Assembly (NCBI GenBank): GCA_963717695.1
Contig: CAVQWR010000001.1
Span: forward strand, 496,001 to 560,000
Source: CAIWHR01 sp963717695
GTDB taxonomy: Bacteria; Pseudomonadota; Gammaproteobacteria; Burkholderiales; Casimicrobiaceae
Direction: 5' to 3'
DNA: 64,000 bases
Both the position numbers and the translations under genes were made by a program. The notes under the pieces were generated by a model. That model searched no databases and was not told the origin of the DNA. It saw only the letters and a program-made list of their open reading frames with translations. Of the stretch, positions 11,605 through 22,017 are shown in pieces. The first letter of the stretch is position 1, and every line of letters begins with the position of its first letter.

Positions 11605-12952
11605 GACAAGCGTTCCTGGTGCGAAATCGACCGCAGCGCTGCGAAATACCCGGGAAACGTCTTGCGCACGCAGTCGGGGTCGTTGATGCGCACGCGCACC
11701 CCGCCGAACGCCGCCAGCGAAAAGCACATGGCCATCCGGTGGTCGTCGTAGGTGTCGATCGTCGCCGGTCGAATCCGCGCCGGAGGCGCGATGCGCAGGT
11801 GATCGGCGCCCGCATCGACCGCGGCGCCCAGCTTCGCTGAGCTCGGTTGCCATCGCGGCGATGCGGTCGGTCTCCTTGACGCGCCAGCTGCCGATTCCCG
11901 TGAGCGTCGTCGGTCCCCTGGCGAACAGCGCGACGATCGCGAGCGTCATCGCGGCGTCGGGAATCGCGACGCAGTCGATCTCGATGCCGGCGAGCGCGCG
12001 CGCCCGCGGCGGCCTCGATCCAGTCGTCGCCGTAGGCCACCGTCGCGCCCATTCGCGCCAGCGCGTCGGCGAAGGCGACGTCACCCTGGATCGAATCGCG
12101 GCCGACGCCGGTGACGCGCACCGGTCCGCCGGCGATGGCACCCGCCGCGAGAAAATACGATGCCGACGAGGCGTCGCCCTCGACGCGAATGGCGCCGGGA
12201 CTTTCATATCGCGCCGACGCGGGGACGACGAAGGAACGGAAGTCGTCGTTCGCGACGGCCACGCCGAAGCGGCGCATCAGGTTCAGCGTCAGGCCGACAT
12301 AGGGCTTCGAGATGAGATCGCCGACGATGTCGACAGTCACCGTGTGTCCGGTACGCATCGTCTCCAGCGGCAACGCCATCAGCAGCGCGGACAGGAACTG
12401 GCTCGAGACGTCGCCGCGAACGCTGACGCGGTCGACGGATACAGGCTTCGCTCCGGCGCGCGGACCGATCGCGAGCGGCGGGTAGCCGGCGGCGCCGAGA
12501 TAGCGGATGTCGGCACCCAGCGCGCGAAGCGCATCGACGAGGTCTCCGATCGGGCGCTCGTGCATGCGCGGCACGCCGACGAGCTCGTAGTCGCCGCCGG
12601 CGACGGCCAGCACCGCCGTCAGCGGCCGAAATGCGGTGCCTGCGTTGCCGAGGAACAGTTTCGCCGCGCTGACCGGAATGTTCCCACCCGCGCCGTGAAC
12701 CACGACCTCGTCGGCGGGCCCCGACACGTCGAGGCCAACGCCAAGCGTCGCCAGCGCATCGCGCATCGCGTCGACGTCATCGGCATCGAGCAGCCCGCGC
12801 ACCCGCGTGGCGCCTGTCGCAAGTGCCGCGAGCAGCAGCGTGCGGTTCGAGATGCTTTTGGAGCCGGGAAGCGCAACCGTGCCGCGGGCCGCGGCGATGG
12901 GGTCGAGATCGAGAAAGGCCGCGGTCCGCGCCGCGTCGCGCGTCGCGGTCAA
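11601..12952 (-). CDS. aroA: 3-phosphoshikimate 1-carboxyvinyltransferase (EPSP synthase), frameshifted
   Basis: Joins shikimate 3-phosphate and PEP in the shikimate pathway. The N-terminal motif LPGSKSISNRTLLLAAL, the NAGTAFRPLTA loop, the RDSIQGD segment, and the C-terminal TYDDHRMAM (after correction) are all visible. Shifts lie near 12002, in a GC run, and 11835. The start is uncertain: TTG 12952 gives about 449 residues and overlaps, as TTGA, a stop codon of the tyrA neighbour in another frame. In the raw sequence the frame runs on unbroken from tyrA, so a TyrA-AroA fusion is possible. The stop overlaps the cmk start (GTGA). Confidence 0.93.
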
Positions 12953-13873
12953 GCGTCGTCCGACTCCGGCCGCCGCCGGAGAGTCGATCCGCGCCTCCCA
13001 GGCGCGGCGGACGTCGCGCGCATCCGCGAACGTGGCTTCGAGGCCGGCGCCGTCGGCGGCGCCGAGCAGCGCGGCGACGCGGTCGAGCTCGGTCCGATAG
13101 GCGGAAAGCTCGGCGAGGAGCGCGACGCGATTGGCGAGAGCGATGTCGCGCCACATCTCCGGCGAGCTCGCCGCAATGCGCGTGAAGTCGCGGAAACCGC
13201 CTCCCGCGAAGCGGAACAGGTCCTCGGCATCGTCGCGGCGGGCGAACTCGTGCACCAGCGCGAAGGCGAGGACGTGCGGCAGGTGCGACACCGCGGCGAA
13301 GATGCGATCGTGTGCATCCGGCGCGAGCACGTGGGTGCGCGCGCCGCAGGCGGTCCACGCCGAGGCGACCGTGGCCGCGGCCAGGGGATCGGTCTCTGCC
13401 AGCGGCGTCAGCACCACGTTGCGCCCCGCGTACAGCGTGGCGAAGGCGGCGGCCGCGCCAGAGCGCTCGGTGCCGGCAATCGGGTGCGCCGGAACAAAGC
13501 GCGGCAGCGCGTCGCCGAGCGTCGCGCGTGCCGCATGGACGACGTCCTGCTTGGTGCTGCCGGCGTCGGTGACGATCGTCTGCGCGCCGAGATGCGGGGC
13601 GATCGTGCGCAACAGGGGCTCCAGCTGGGCGACCGGCGTGGCGAGCAGCACGAGGTCGGCGTCGCCCAGTTCGCGCGTCCACGCACCCGTAAGCCGGTGG
13701 CCGCGGTCGATGATGCCGAGGTTCTTCGCCTCGTCGAGGTTGAGCTGGCCCCGGCCCACGCCGACGACGCAGCCGACCTGGCCCGCCGCGCGCAGCGCCA
13801 GCGCGAACGAGCCGCCGATCAGCCCCACGCCGACGACGACCAGCTTGTCGATGCGCGCCGCCGCGGTGTTCAC
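12949..13873 (-). CDS. tyrA: Prephenate dehydrogenase
   Basis: Oxidatively decarboxylates prephenate to 4-hydroxyphenylpyruvate for tyrosine. From GTG 13873 it has the Rossmann motif VVVGVGLIGGSFALALR, LLATPVAQLEPLL, the conserved FVPAHPIAGTERSG and the helical C-terminal domain with AVSHLPHVLAFAL. It starts 16 bases after hisC. In the raw reading no stop separates it from aroA. A stop at 12949-12951 is met only if one base is gained or lost near its end, so the 3' end given here is an inference. Free-standing TyrA of about 300 residues is the usual form. Confidence 0.88.
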
Positions 13874-13889
13874 GTGTCCGACCAGAGCT

Positions 13890-15020
13890 TCAGCCGGCAA
13901 GCGCGCGGCCGAGTGCGTCGAGGAAGCGGCGGTTCTCCGCGGGCAGGCCGACGGTGACACGAAGCCAGTCGGGCAGCCCGTAGTTCGTCACCGGGCGCAC
14001 GATCACGCCCGCGCGCAGCAGCCGGTCATAGATCCGGTCCGCGTCGGGCACGCGGACCAGCAGGAAATTGGCGTGCGACGGAAGCGACGCGAGCTTCAGC
14101 GCCCGCAGGCCCGCCTCCAGCTGTTGCATGCCCTCGCGGTTGAGCCGCCGGCTCTCGTCGACGTAGGCGGTGTCGCCAAGCGCCGCCAGCGCCGCCGCCT
14201 GCGCCAGCGCGTTGACGTTGAACGGCTGCCGCACGCGGTTCAGCATGTCGGCGACGTGCGTATGCATGATGCCGTAGCCGATGCGCAGCGCCGCGAGGCC
14301 GTATGCCTTGGAGAACGTGCGCGAAACGATCAGGTTCGGGTGCCGGGCGACCCATTGCGCGCTGTGGCCGTGATGGTCGGGGTCGAGGTACTCGTTGTAC
14401 GCCTCGTCCAGCACGACGAGGACGTCGGGCGGAACCGACGCGATGAACGCCTCGAGCGCCGCGGGCGCGATGAAGGTGCCCGTCGGGTTGTTCGGGTTGG
14501 CGACGAACACGATCCTGGTCTGCGGCGTGATCGCGGCGCGCATCCCGGGGAGGTCGTGGCCATAGTTGTCGGCGGGAATCTCGACGCCAGTCGCGCCGCG
14601 CGCCCGCGTGGCCAGGGGATAGACGGCGAACGCGTGCTGCGAATAGACGGCCTCGTCGCCGGGCGTCAGGAATGCCTGTGTCACGAGCTCCAGGATGTCG
14701 TTCGATCCGTTGCCCAGCACGATTGATTCCTGCGGCACGCCGAAGCGCTCGGCCAGCGCGCCCTTCAGCGCAAAGCCGTTGCCGTCGGGGTAGCGCGAGA
14801 GCTCGTCGGTCGCGCGCTCGATCGCCGCGCGCACGGCGGCGCCCGGGCCCCGCGGATTCTCGTTCGACGCGAGCTTGACGATGTCGGCCTCGCGCAGCCC
14901 GAACTCGCGCGCGAGATCGGCAATTGGCTTGCCCGGGACGTACGGCGCGATCCCGCGCACGTATTCGGGGGCGTGGATGGCGGGATCGCAGGTTTCGGGT
15001 GGGGCGAATCTGAGGTGCAT
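13890..15020 (-). CDS. hisC: Histidinol-phosphate aminotransferase (aromatic cluster copy)
   Basis: PLP-dependent class I/II aminotransferase. The 376-residue protein is intact: KLASNENPRGPG near the N-terminus, a Gly-rich cofactor loop VLGNGSND, FVANPNNPTGT, the Asp/Tyr of VVLDEAYNEY, and the Schiff-base Lys in SRTFSKAYGLAALRIGYG. In betaproteobacteria the copy located between pheA and tyrA is thought to serve also in phenylalanine and tyrosine transamination, which fits its neighbours. It lies 7 bases after the pheA stop. Confidence 0.94.
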   Translation of the reverse strand: MHLRFAPPETCDPAIHAPEYVRGIAPYVPGKPIADLAREFGLREADIVKLASNENPRGPGAAVRAAIERATDELSRYPDGNGFALKGALAERFGVPQESIVLGNGSNDILELVTQAFLTPGDEAVYSQHAFAVYPLATRARGATGVEIPADNYGHDLPGMRAAITPQTRIVFVANPNNPTGTFIAPAALEAFIASVPPDVLVVLDEAYNEYLDPDHHGHSAQWVARHPNLIVSRTFSKAYGLAALRIGYGIMHTHVADMLNRVRQPFNVNALAQAAALAALGDTAYVDESRRLNREGMQQLEAGLRALKLASLPSHANFLLVRVPDADRIYDRLLRAGVIVRPVTNYGLPDWLRVTVGLPAENRRFLDALGRALAG

Positions 15021-15027
15021 GGCGCTC

Positions 15028-16125
15028 TTAAGTAATTGCAGCAGGATACGATCCTAAGATCTTGAGAAATGGGGCTTTTGCTCGGAGCTCAGCGAGCGCT
15101 GCCTGGACCGCGGGATCGGTTTCGTGGCCGACGAGATCCACGAAGAACAGGTACTCCCAGAGACCGGTGCGGGCGGGGCGCGACTCGAGCCGCGACATGC
15201 TTACGCCATGCTTGGCGATCGGCTCCAGCAGCGAATAGATCGCGCCCGGCCGGTTCGGCGCCGACATCAGCAGCGACGTCTCGTCGTTGCCGGAGGCGGG
15301 CACCGACTGGCGGCCGAGCACCCAGAACCGGGTGGTGTTGTTGGACTCGTCCTCGATGTTGGCGGCAAGGATCGGCACGCCATAGATCGACGCCGCGATC
15401 TCGCCTGCAATGGCGGCGGCGGTCGGTTCGGCGGCGGCGAGGCGCGCCGCCTCGGCATTGCTCGCGACCGCGATGCGCGGCGCCGACGGCAGGTGTCGGC
15501 CGAGCCAGCCGACGCACTGCGCGAGCGACTGCGCATGCGAGTAGACGCGTGTGACGTCCTCCATTGCCGTTGCCTTCGACAGCAGGTTCTGCCGGATGCG
15601 CAGCCGGATCTCGCCGCAGATCGACAACGGCGTCTGGCACATGAGGTCGAGCGTGCGTCCGACCGCGCCTTCGGTCGAGTTCTCGACCGGGACGATCGCG
15701 TAGTCCGTTTCCCCGCTCTCCGCCGCGCGGAAGACTTCGTCGATGCTGGCACCCGGGACGGCGCGCACGAGCTGGCCGAATTGTTTCGAGAGCGCCGCGT
15801 GCGAATAGGTGCCGGCGGGCCCGAGATACGAGACCGCGACCGGCTGCTCCAGCGCGCGGCAGGCCGACATGACCTCGCGGAAGATCACGGTGACGGCGTC
15901 GTTGGGAAGGGGCCCGGCGTTCCGCGCGTGCAATCCCTTCAGCACCTGCGCCTCGCGCTCGGGCCGGTACGCGGGGCCATGGCCCTTGATGGCACCGATC
16001 GCCTTCGCATGCCCGGCGCGCGCGTTCAGCCGCTCCAGGATTTCCCGGTCGAGGCCGTCGATCGCGGCGCGATGGCGCGCGAGCTCGCTGTCGGGATCGT
16101 CGGCGGACGTGACGGGATCTGCCAT
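15028..16125 (-). CDS. pheA: Bifunctional chorismate mutase/prephenate dehydratase (P-protein)
   Basis: Converts chorismate to prephenate and then phenylpyruvate, committing to phenylalanine. The intact 365-residue protein has the AroQ mutase helix (HRAAIDGLDREILERLNAR, about residues 18-36), the dehydratase domain starting VSYLGPAGTYSHAA, the catalytic-region motif NNTTRFWVLG, and an ACT regulatory domain with GAIYSLLEP and SRLESRPAR, the phenylalanine-binding ESRP. Feedback inhibition by phenylalanine is expected for this type. The usual betaproteobacterial upstream neighbour serC is absent: gyrA ends only 40 bases away. Confidence 0.97.
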   Translation of the reverse strand: MADPVTSADDPDSELARHRAAIDGLDREILERLNARAGHAKAIGAIKGHGPAYRPEREAQVLKGLHARNAGPLPNDAVTVIFREVMSACRALEQPVAVSYLGPAGTYSHAALSKQFGQLVRAVPGASIDEVFRAAESGETDYAIVPVENSTEGAVGRTLDLMCQTPLSICGEIRLRIRQNLLSKATAMEDVTRVYSHAQSLAQCVGWLGRHLPSAPRIAVASNAEAARLAAAEPTAAAIAGEIAASIYGVPILAANIEDESNNTTRFWVLGRQSVPASGNDETSLLMSAPNRPGAIYSLLEPIAKHGVSMSRLESRPARTGLWEYLFFVDLVGHETDPAVQAALAELRAKAPFLKILGSYPAAIT

Positions 16126-16165
16126 CGGTGGCTCGCGCTGTGCGGCGGGCTCTCGCCTCAGACCG

Positions 16166-18719
16166 TCACTCGTCGTCCTCGCGCTCGACCACGCGCTCGA
16201 GTCCGGCGAGCTTCTCGCCTTCGCCGAGGTTGATCAGCGTCACGCCCTGCGTCGAGCGGCTCATCTCGCGGATCGACTTCACCCTGGTGCGGATCAGTAC
16301 GCCACCGGTCGAGATCAGCATCACCTCGTCGTCCGGACGGACCAGCGCCGCCGCGACCACCGTGCCGTTGCGCTCGCTCTGCTGGATCGCGATCATGCCC
16401 TTGGTGCCACGGCCATGGCGCGTGTACTCGACGATCGGCGTGCGCTTGCCGTAGCCGTTCTCGGTCGCGGTCAGCACCGACTGCTCCTCGTCCTCGGCGA
16501 CCAGCATCGAGATCACCCGTTGTCCCTTGTCCAGCATCATGCCGCGCACGCCATGCGCAGCGCGTCCCATCGGCCGGACGTCGTTCTCGTCGAAGCGCAC
16601 CGCCTTGCCGCCCGAGCTGAACAGCATCACGTCGTGCTTCGCGTCGGTCAGCGCGGCGCCGATCAGCTGGTCGCCTTCGGCGAGATCGACTGCGATGATG
16701 CCCGACGTGCGCGGCCGCGAGAACTCCGACAGCGGCGTCTTCTTCACCGTGCCCATCGCGGTGGCCATGAACACGAACTGCGTCTCGGTGAATTCCTTGA
16801 CCGGCAGGATCGCCGTGATCTTCTCGTTGTCGGTGAGCGGCACGAGGTTGACGATCGGCTTGCCGCGCGCGGCGCGCGAGCCCTGCGGCACGTTGTAGAC
16901 CTTGAGCCAGTAGACGCGGCCGCGGTTGGAGAAGCACAGGATGAAGTCGTGCGTGTTGGCGATGAAGAGGTGATCGATGAAGTCGTCCTCCTTCGTCGCC
17001 GTCGCCTGCTTGCCGCGCCCGCCGCGCTTCTGCGCGCGGTAGTCGGCGACGGCCTGCGCCTTCATGTAGCCGCCGTGCGACAGCGTGACCACCATGTCGG
17101 CCGGCGCGATCAGGTCCTCGAGCGAGAGGTCGACGCCCTGCGCGATGATCTCGGAGCGGCGGGCGTCGCCGAACTGCAGTCGCGGATGCCGGCGAGCTCG
17201 TCGCCGACGATCTTGGTCACGCGCGCGGGCTTCGCCAGGATGTCGATCAGGTCGACGATCTCGGTCATGACTTCGCGGTACTCGGCGACGATCTTGTCCT
17301 GCTCGAGGCCGGTGAGGCGCTGCAGCCGCAGCTCGAGGATCGCCTGCGCCTGCGCGTCGGACAGCCGGTAGCCGCCGCCGTCGGCCTGCCAGCCGAAGCC
17401 GGGCGCGAGGCCATCGGGTCGCGCCGCATCCGCCGCGGCGCGCTGCAGCATCTCCTCGACGATCGGCGAGCGCCACGTGCGGTCCATCAGCGCGATCTTG
17501 GCGTCGGCCGGCGTCGCCGCGGCCTTGATCAGCGCGATGATCGCGTCGACGTTCGACAGCGCGACGGCGAGGCCTTCCAGGATGTGGCCGCGCTCGCGCG
17601 CCTTGCGCAGCAGGTAGCGCGTGCGGCGCACGACGACCTCGCGCCGGTGCATCAGGAAGAACTCGAGGAACTGCTTGAGGTTGAGCAGGCGCGGCTGGCC
17701 GTCGACCAGCGCCACCATGTTCATGCCGAAGCTGTCCTGCAGCTGTGTCAGCTTGTACAGGTTGTTGAGGACGATCTCGGCGACCTCGCCGCGCTTCAGC
17801 TCGATCACGACGCGCATGCCGGACTTGTCCGACTCGTCGCGCAGGTCGGAGATGCCCTCGAGCTTCTTCTCGCGGACGAGCTCGCCGATCCGGATCAGCA
17901 GGTTCGCCTTGTTCACCTGGTACGGGATCTCGTCGACGATGATCGCCTGGCGGCTGCCCTTGTCGAGGTCCTCGACGTGGGTTCGCGCGCGGATGACCAC
18001 GCGGCCGCGGCCGGTGCGGTAGCCCTCGCGCACGCCTTCGGTGCCGTAGATGATCCCCGCGGTCGGGAAATCCGGCGCCGGGCACGATGTCGATCAGCTC
18101 GTCGAGCGGGATCTCGGGGTTGTCGAGCACCGCGAGGCAGGCATCGATCACTTCGGTCAGGTTGTGCGGCGGGATGTTGGTGGCCATCCCGACGGCGATG
18201 CCCGACGAGCCGTTGACGAGCAGGTTCGGCAGCCGCGACGGCAGCACCGTCGGCTCCTGCTCCTTGCCGTCGTAATTGGCGACGAAATCGACGGTCTCCT
18301 TGTCGATGTCGGCCAGTGAGCTCGTTGGCGATCTTCTGCAGCCGGCACTCGGTGTAGCGCATGGCCGCCGCGTTGTCGCCGTCGACGGAACCGAAGTTGC
18401 CCTGCCCGTCGATCAGCGGGTAGCGCAGCGAGAAGTCCTGCGCCATCCGGACGAGCGTGTCGTAGATCGCCATGTCGCCGTGCGGATGGTATTTCCCCAT
18501 CACGTCGCCGACGACGCGCGCGCACTTCACGTACGGGCGGTTGAAGACGATGTTCGCCTCGTGCATCGCGTACAGGACGCGGCGATGGACCGGCTTCAGC
18601 CCGTCGCGGACGTCCGGAAGCGCCCGGCCGACGATCACGCTCATCGCGTAATCGAGGTAGGAATGCCGCATTTCCGCTTCGAGGCTTACCGGCAGGGTTT
18701 CTTTGGCAAACTGCTCCAT
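16166..18719 (-). CDS. gyrA: DNA gyrase subunit A, three frameshifts
   Basis: Breakage-reunion subunit of gyrase. It starts MEQFAKETLPVSLEAEMRHS at ATG 18719, has LKPVHRRVLYAM and the catalytic Tyr in AAAMRYTECRL, then shifts near 18315, 18085 and 17180 before the C-terminal beta-pinwheel with the GyrA box QKRGGRGK, which separates it from ParC. It ends with an acidic tail EREDDE at 16166. Corrected length is about 850 residues. In the quinolone-resistance region the motif reads HPHGDMAIYDT: residue 83 is Met, where E. coli has Ser, while Asp87 is kept. The gene is divergent from ompA. Confidence 0.97.
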
Positions 18720-18969
18720 GTGCAGGTTTTCTTCGTGAAAGTTGCGTTACAGGGGCTACGTTGGTGCTTCGGTGCGCCGCAGGGGCCGCGGGCGCGCCGG
18801 CAAGTATCGAAAATCGACGGGACCGGCACGGGTGAGCGCGAATCGCCTGCCGGACGCGGCCCGGGCAACGACCCGGGGCACCGGAGGGTCTTGAAAAGAC
18901 GAAATTTTATCACGACGTTGCATCGCCGCGACACTCGCCTCCGACGTGTTGCCGAAATGGCACTTTCTT
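18720..18969. other. Intergenic region upstream of gyrA
   Basis: The gyrA-ompA gap (18720-19114, 395 bases) has no credible gene; the short frames here are Arg/Pro-rich shadows. It must hold the gyrA promoter on the minus strand, but I could not single out a convincing -35/-10 pair for it. The AT-rich stretch near 18895-18970 (AAAAGACGAAATTTTATCACG) is the best place to look. The plus-strand promoter for ompA is listed separately. Confidence 0.4.
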
Positions 18970-18998
18970 TTGCACCCCATGGGGGGCTGTGCTATAGT
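18970..18998 (+). promoter_or_regulatory. Sigma70-type promoter of ompA
   Basis: TTGCAC at 18970-18975, a 17-base spacer, and TATAGT at 18993-18998 match the -35 and -10 consensus at nine of twelve positions with ideal spacing. Transcription would start near 19005, leaving a leader of about 110 bases before the ompA ATG at 19115. A ribosome site (AAGGGGTGA) lies at 19101-19109. Confidence 0.7.
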
Positions 18999-19114
18999 TT
19001 TTGTGGAAACAAGGGATTCGGCGCGTGTATGCCTTCGTGGGCTTGAGGTGCACCGCGGGAATTTGTGGACTTCGCAAAAAACATGTTCAAAACCAAAGCC
19101 AAAGGGGTGAAACA

Positions 19115-19871
19115 ATGACTCGTCGTCTCGTCTCCGGTGCTCTCGTCGGCGCGCTTGCGACCGTTTTTGCCGGCGGTCGTCGCCGCGCAAACGACGGCCG
19201 ATCCGAAGGGCTACGTCCCCGGTACCGCGCCGTGCACGACCGGTTATGTATGCCGTTCCTCGCCAACGCCGGAGGACGGTGTCGTCAAGAGCGGAACGTA
19301 CAACGGGACCAAGGGTCTCGCCGGCAATCTCTGCTTCCGCACCGCCTACTGGGCGCCGGCGATGGCGACGATCCAGTGCGATCCCGACCTCGTGCCGAAG
19401 CCCGCCGTGCGCCGCCGCCGCCGCCCCCGCCGCCGCCGGCACCCGCCGCCGCCGCCCGCCGCCGGCCCCGCAAGTGCGAGAAGATCACGCTGGCCTCCAA
19501 GGCGCTGTTCGACTTCGACAAGGCGGTGCTGAAGCCCGAAGGCAAGGCTGCGATCGACACCGAGATCATCGCCAAGCTGGCCGGCGTGCAGAAGCTCGAG
19601 CTCGTGCTGGTCACCGGCCACACCGACCCGATCGGCACGCAGGAGTACAACCAGAAGCTGTCCGAACGTCGCGCTGACGCGGTTCGCAACTACCTCGTCT
19701 CGCAAGGGCGTCGCGAAGGACAAGATCGAGACCCTCGGCATGGGCAAGACGCAGCCGATCCCGGGCCTCGTCTGCAACCAGAAGAACTTCAAGGCGAAGG
19801 TCGCGTGCTACCAGCCCGACCGCCGCGTTGAAGTCGAAGTCAAGGGCGAGATGGTCAAGAAGGCGATGTAA
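19115..19871 (+). CDS. ompA: OmpA-family outer membrane protein, three frameshifts
   Basis: Outer-membrane/peptidoglycan linking protein. It begins MTRRLVSGALVGALATVFA, a signal peptide, then shifts near 19172 (expected AVVAAQTTADPKGYVPG), near 19410 in a GCC repeat, and near 19711. The N-terminal part is short and Cys-containing (TAPCTTGYVC, GNLCF, IQCDPD), followed by a Pro/Ala-rich linker and the C-terminal OmpA domain with LFDFDKAVLKPEG, TGHTDPIGTQEYNQKLSERRA and YQPDRRVEVEVKG. About 250 residues after correction. The lack of a full eight-strand barrel suggests a short peptidoglycan-binding form. Strong promoter and terminator flank it. Confidence 0.9.
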
Positions 19872-19889
19872 GCCTCGCCCCGCAGTACG

Positions 19890-19919
19890 AAAAGCCCCGC
19901 TTCGGCGGGGCTTTTTTTT
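19890..19919 (+). terminator. Rho-independent terminator after ompA
   Basis: AAAGCCCCGC-TTC-GGCGGGGCTTT forms a ten-pair GC-rich stem with a three-base loop, followed by a run of eight T. It lies 19 bases after the ompA stop and separates ompA from mtaD. Confidence 0.92.
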
Positions 19920-19948
19920 GCCGCCACCCGTCATAATTGCGCGTGACC

Positions 19949-21273
19949 ATGAATGTGAACGCAATCCGCAATGCCGACCTTCGCATCGACGCGGGCTGGA
20001 TCGTCCCGGTCGAGCCTGCCGGCGCACTGCGCGATCACGCGCTGATGTCGACGCGGGCCGTATCGTCGCGCTCGTGCCCCAGTCGACGGCCGATCGCGAA
20101 TGGTCGCGCCGCGAGCACGTCAAGCTCGCCTGATCACGTGCTGCTTCCCGGGCTCGTCAACGCGCACACGCACGCCGCGATGAACCTGATGCGCGGCATC
20201 GCCGACGACGTCCCGCTCGACGTCTGGCTGGAGCAGCGCATCTGGCCGCACGAGCGCGAATTCGTCTCGCCCGATTTCGTGCTGCGACGGCGCGCGCCTC
20301 GCCGCCGCGGAGATGCTGTGCGGCGGCATCACCTGCTGCAACGACATGTATTTCTTTCCCGGCGCCACGGCGCAGGCGTTCGTCGAGACCGGCATGCGCG
20401 CGATGCTGGGACTCCCGGTGCTCGATTTCCCGACGCCGTACGCCGCCGACGCGGACGGCTATCTGCAGGCGGGGCTCGCGGTGCGCGACGCGTTCAAGCA
20501 CGAGCCGCGGCTTTCGTTCTCGCTGGCGCCGCATGCGCCGTACACGGTGAGCGACGCGACCTGGGAGCGGATCGTCATGTATGCGCGCCAGCTCGACCTG
20601 CCGATCCAGACGCACATTGCCGAGACGCGCGAGCGAGGTGGAGGAAAGCCGGCGTCAGCACGGCACCACGCCGCTCGCACGCCTGCACCGGCTTGGCGCG
20701 ACCGGGCCGGGATTCATCGCGATTCACGCCGTGCACCTCGAGCCCGCCGACGTCGAGCTCCTGGCGCTGCACGGCGGGCACGTCGTGCACTGCCCCGCGT
20801 CGAACATGAAGCTCGCAAGCGGCGTCGCGCCGGTGACGACATTCGCCGAGCGCGGCATCAACGTCGCGCTCGGCACCGACGGCGCCGCGTCGAACAACCG
20901 GCTCGACCTCTTCGCGGACATGCGCCTCGCGTCGCTCCTCGCGAAGGTCAGCACCGGGAACGCCGCCGTTTTCCCCGCGGCGCAGGCGCTGACCGCGGCG
21001 ACGCTCGGGGGCGCGCGTGCGCTCGGCCTCGACGCTGCCATCGGCTCGCTCGTGCCCGGCAAGGAAGCCGACGTGATTGCGGTCGACCTTGCCTCGGTCG
21101 ATGCCGCGCCCTGCTACGATGCGGTTTCGCATCTCGTCCACGCCGTCGGGCGCGATGCCGTGACCGACGTCTGGGTGGGCGGCACTCGCGTCGTCGCCGA
21201 CCGCCGACTTCTCACCGCCGATGCCACCGCGCTGGTGGCCCGCGCCCGCCTCTGGCAGGAACGCATGCAATGA
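19949..21273 (+). CDS. mtaD: 5-methylthioadenosine/S-adenosylhomocysteine deaminase, frameshifted
   Basis: TRZ/ATZ-family amidohydrolase that deaminates methylthioadenosine to methylthioinosine. Stitched across shifts near 20046, 20131, 20288 and 20633 it shows the metal motif PGLVNAHTHAAMNLMRG, APHAPYTVSD, the HIAETR strand, FIAIHAVHLEP, HCPASNMKLASG and the final metal Asp in LGTDGAASNNRLD. Length about 440 residues is typical. The stop overlaps ubiG (ATGA). The order mtaD-ubiG-gph is the same as PA3170-PA3172 of Pseudomonas aeruginosa, whose first gene is a characterised MTA deaminase. ATG 19949 is preferred over an upstream TTG. Confidence 0.88.
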
Positions 21274-22017
21274 ACGTTTCCCCGAATCTTCCCGCACCTG
21301 GAACGTCCGCCAATGTCGATCGCCACGAAGTCGACAAGTTCGCCGCGCTGGCGCATCACTGGTGGGATCCCGAGAGCGCGATGTTCGGACCGCTGCATCG
21401 GATGAATCCGCTGCGGCTCGACTGGATCGATCGCGTCGCGGGCGGCCTCGCCGGCAAGTCGGTGCGTCGACGTCGGCTGCGGCGGAGGCATCCTCTCCGA
21501 AGCGATGGCCGCGCGCGGCGCGAGGGTGATCGGCATCGACCTCGGGGACAAGGCGCTGGGCGTTGCGCGGCTGCACAAGCTCGAGACCGGCGCCGACGTC
21601 GACTACCGGCTCGTGTCCGCCGAGGCGCTCGCCGCCGAATCGCCGGCAGTCTTCGACGTCGTCACCTGCATGGAAATGCTGGAGCACGTGCCCGACCCGG
21701 CCGCCATCGTCGCCGCCTGCGCCGCGCTCGCGCGGCCCGGCGGGATCGTCGCGATCTCGACGATCAACCGCAATCCGAAGTCCTACGTATTCGCGGTGCT
21801 CGGCGCGGAATACGTGCTGCAGCTCCTGCCGCGCGGCACGCACGACTACGCGAAGTTCCTGAAGCCCGCCGAGGTCGCCGGATTTGCGCGTCGCGCGGGG
21901 CTCGCACCCCTCGATCTCGCCGGGGTCACGTACAACCCGCTGCGCAAGGAGTTCCGCGCGGGCACCGACGCGAGCGTCAACTACATGATGGCGTTTCGCC
22001 GCCCGCAGGATGGCTGA
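21270..22017 (+). CDS. ubiG: Ubiquinone biosynthesis O-methyltransferase, one frameshift
   Basis: SAM-dependent methyltransferase for both O-methylation steps of ubiquinone synthesis. From ATG 21270: DKFAALAHHWWDPESAMFGPLH, the UbiG N-terminal signature, then a shift near 21472, the SAM motif DVGCGGGILSEAMA, TCMEMLEHVPDP and STINRNPKSY. About 248 residues. It overlaps mtaD by four bases and gph by eight, so the three genes form one translationally coupled unit. SAM use here and MTA/SAH handling by MtaD are linked chemically. Confidence 0.95.

Noticed and set aside
9022..12207. A single 1061-codon protein covering rpsA, cmk and part of aroA
   Set aside because: It joins three separate genes through frameshift-affected junctions; each has its own start, family length and conserved ends.
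11861..13957. A 698-codon plus-strand frame opposite tyrA-aroA
   Set aside because: Arg-rich antisense shadow of two well-supported enzymes.
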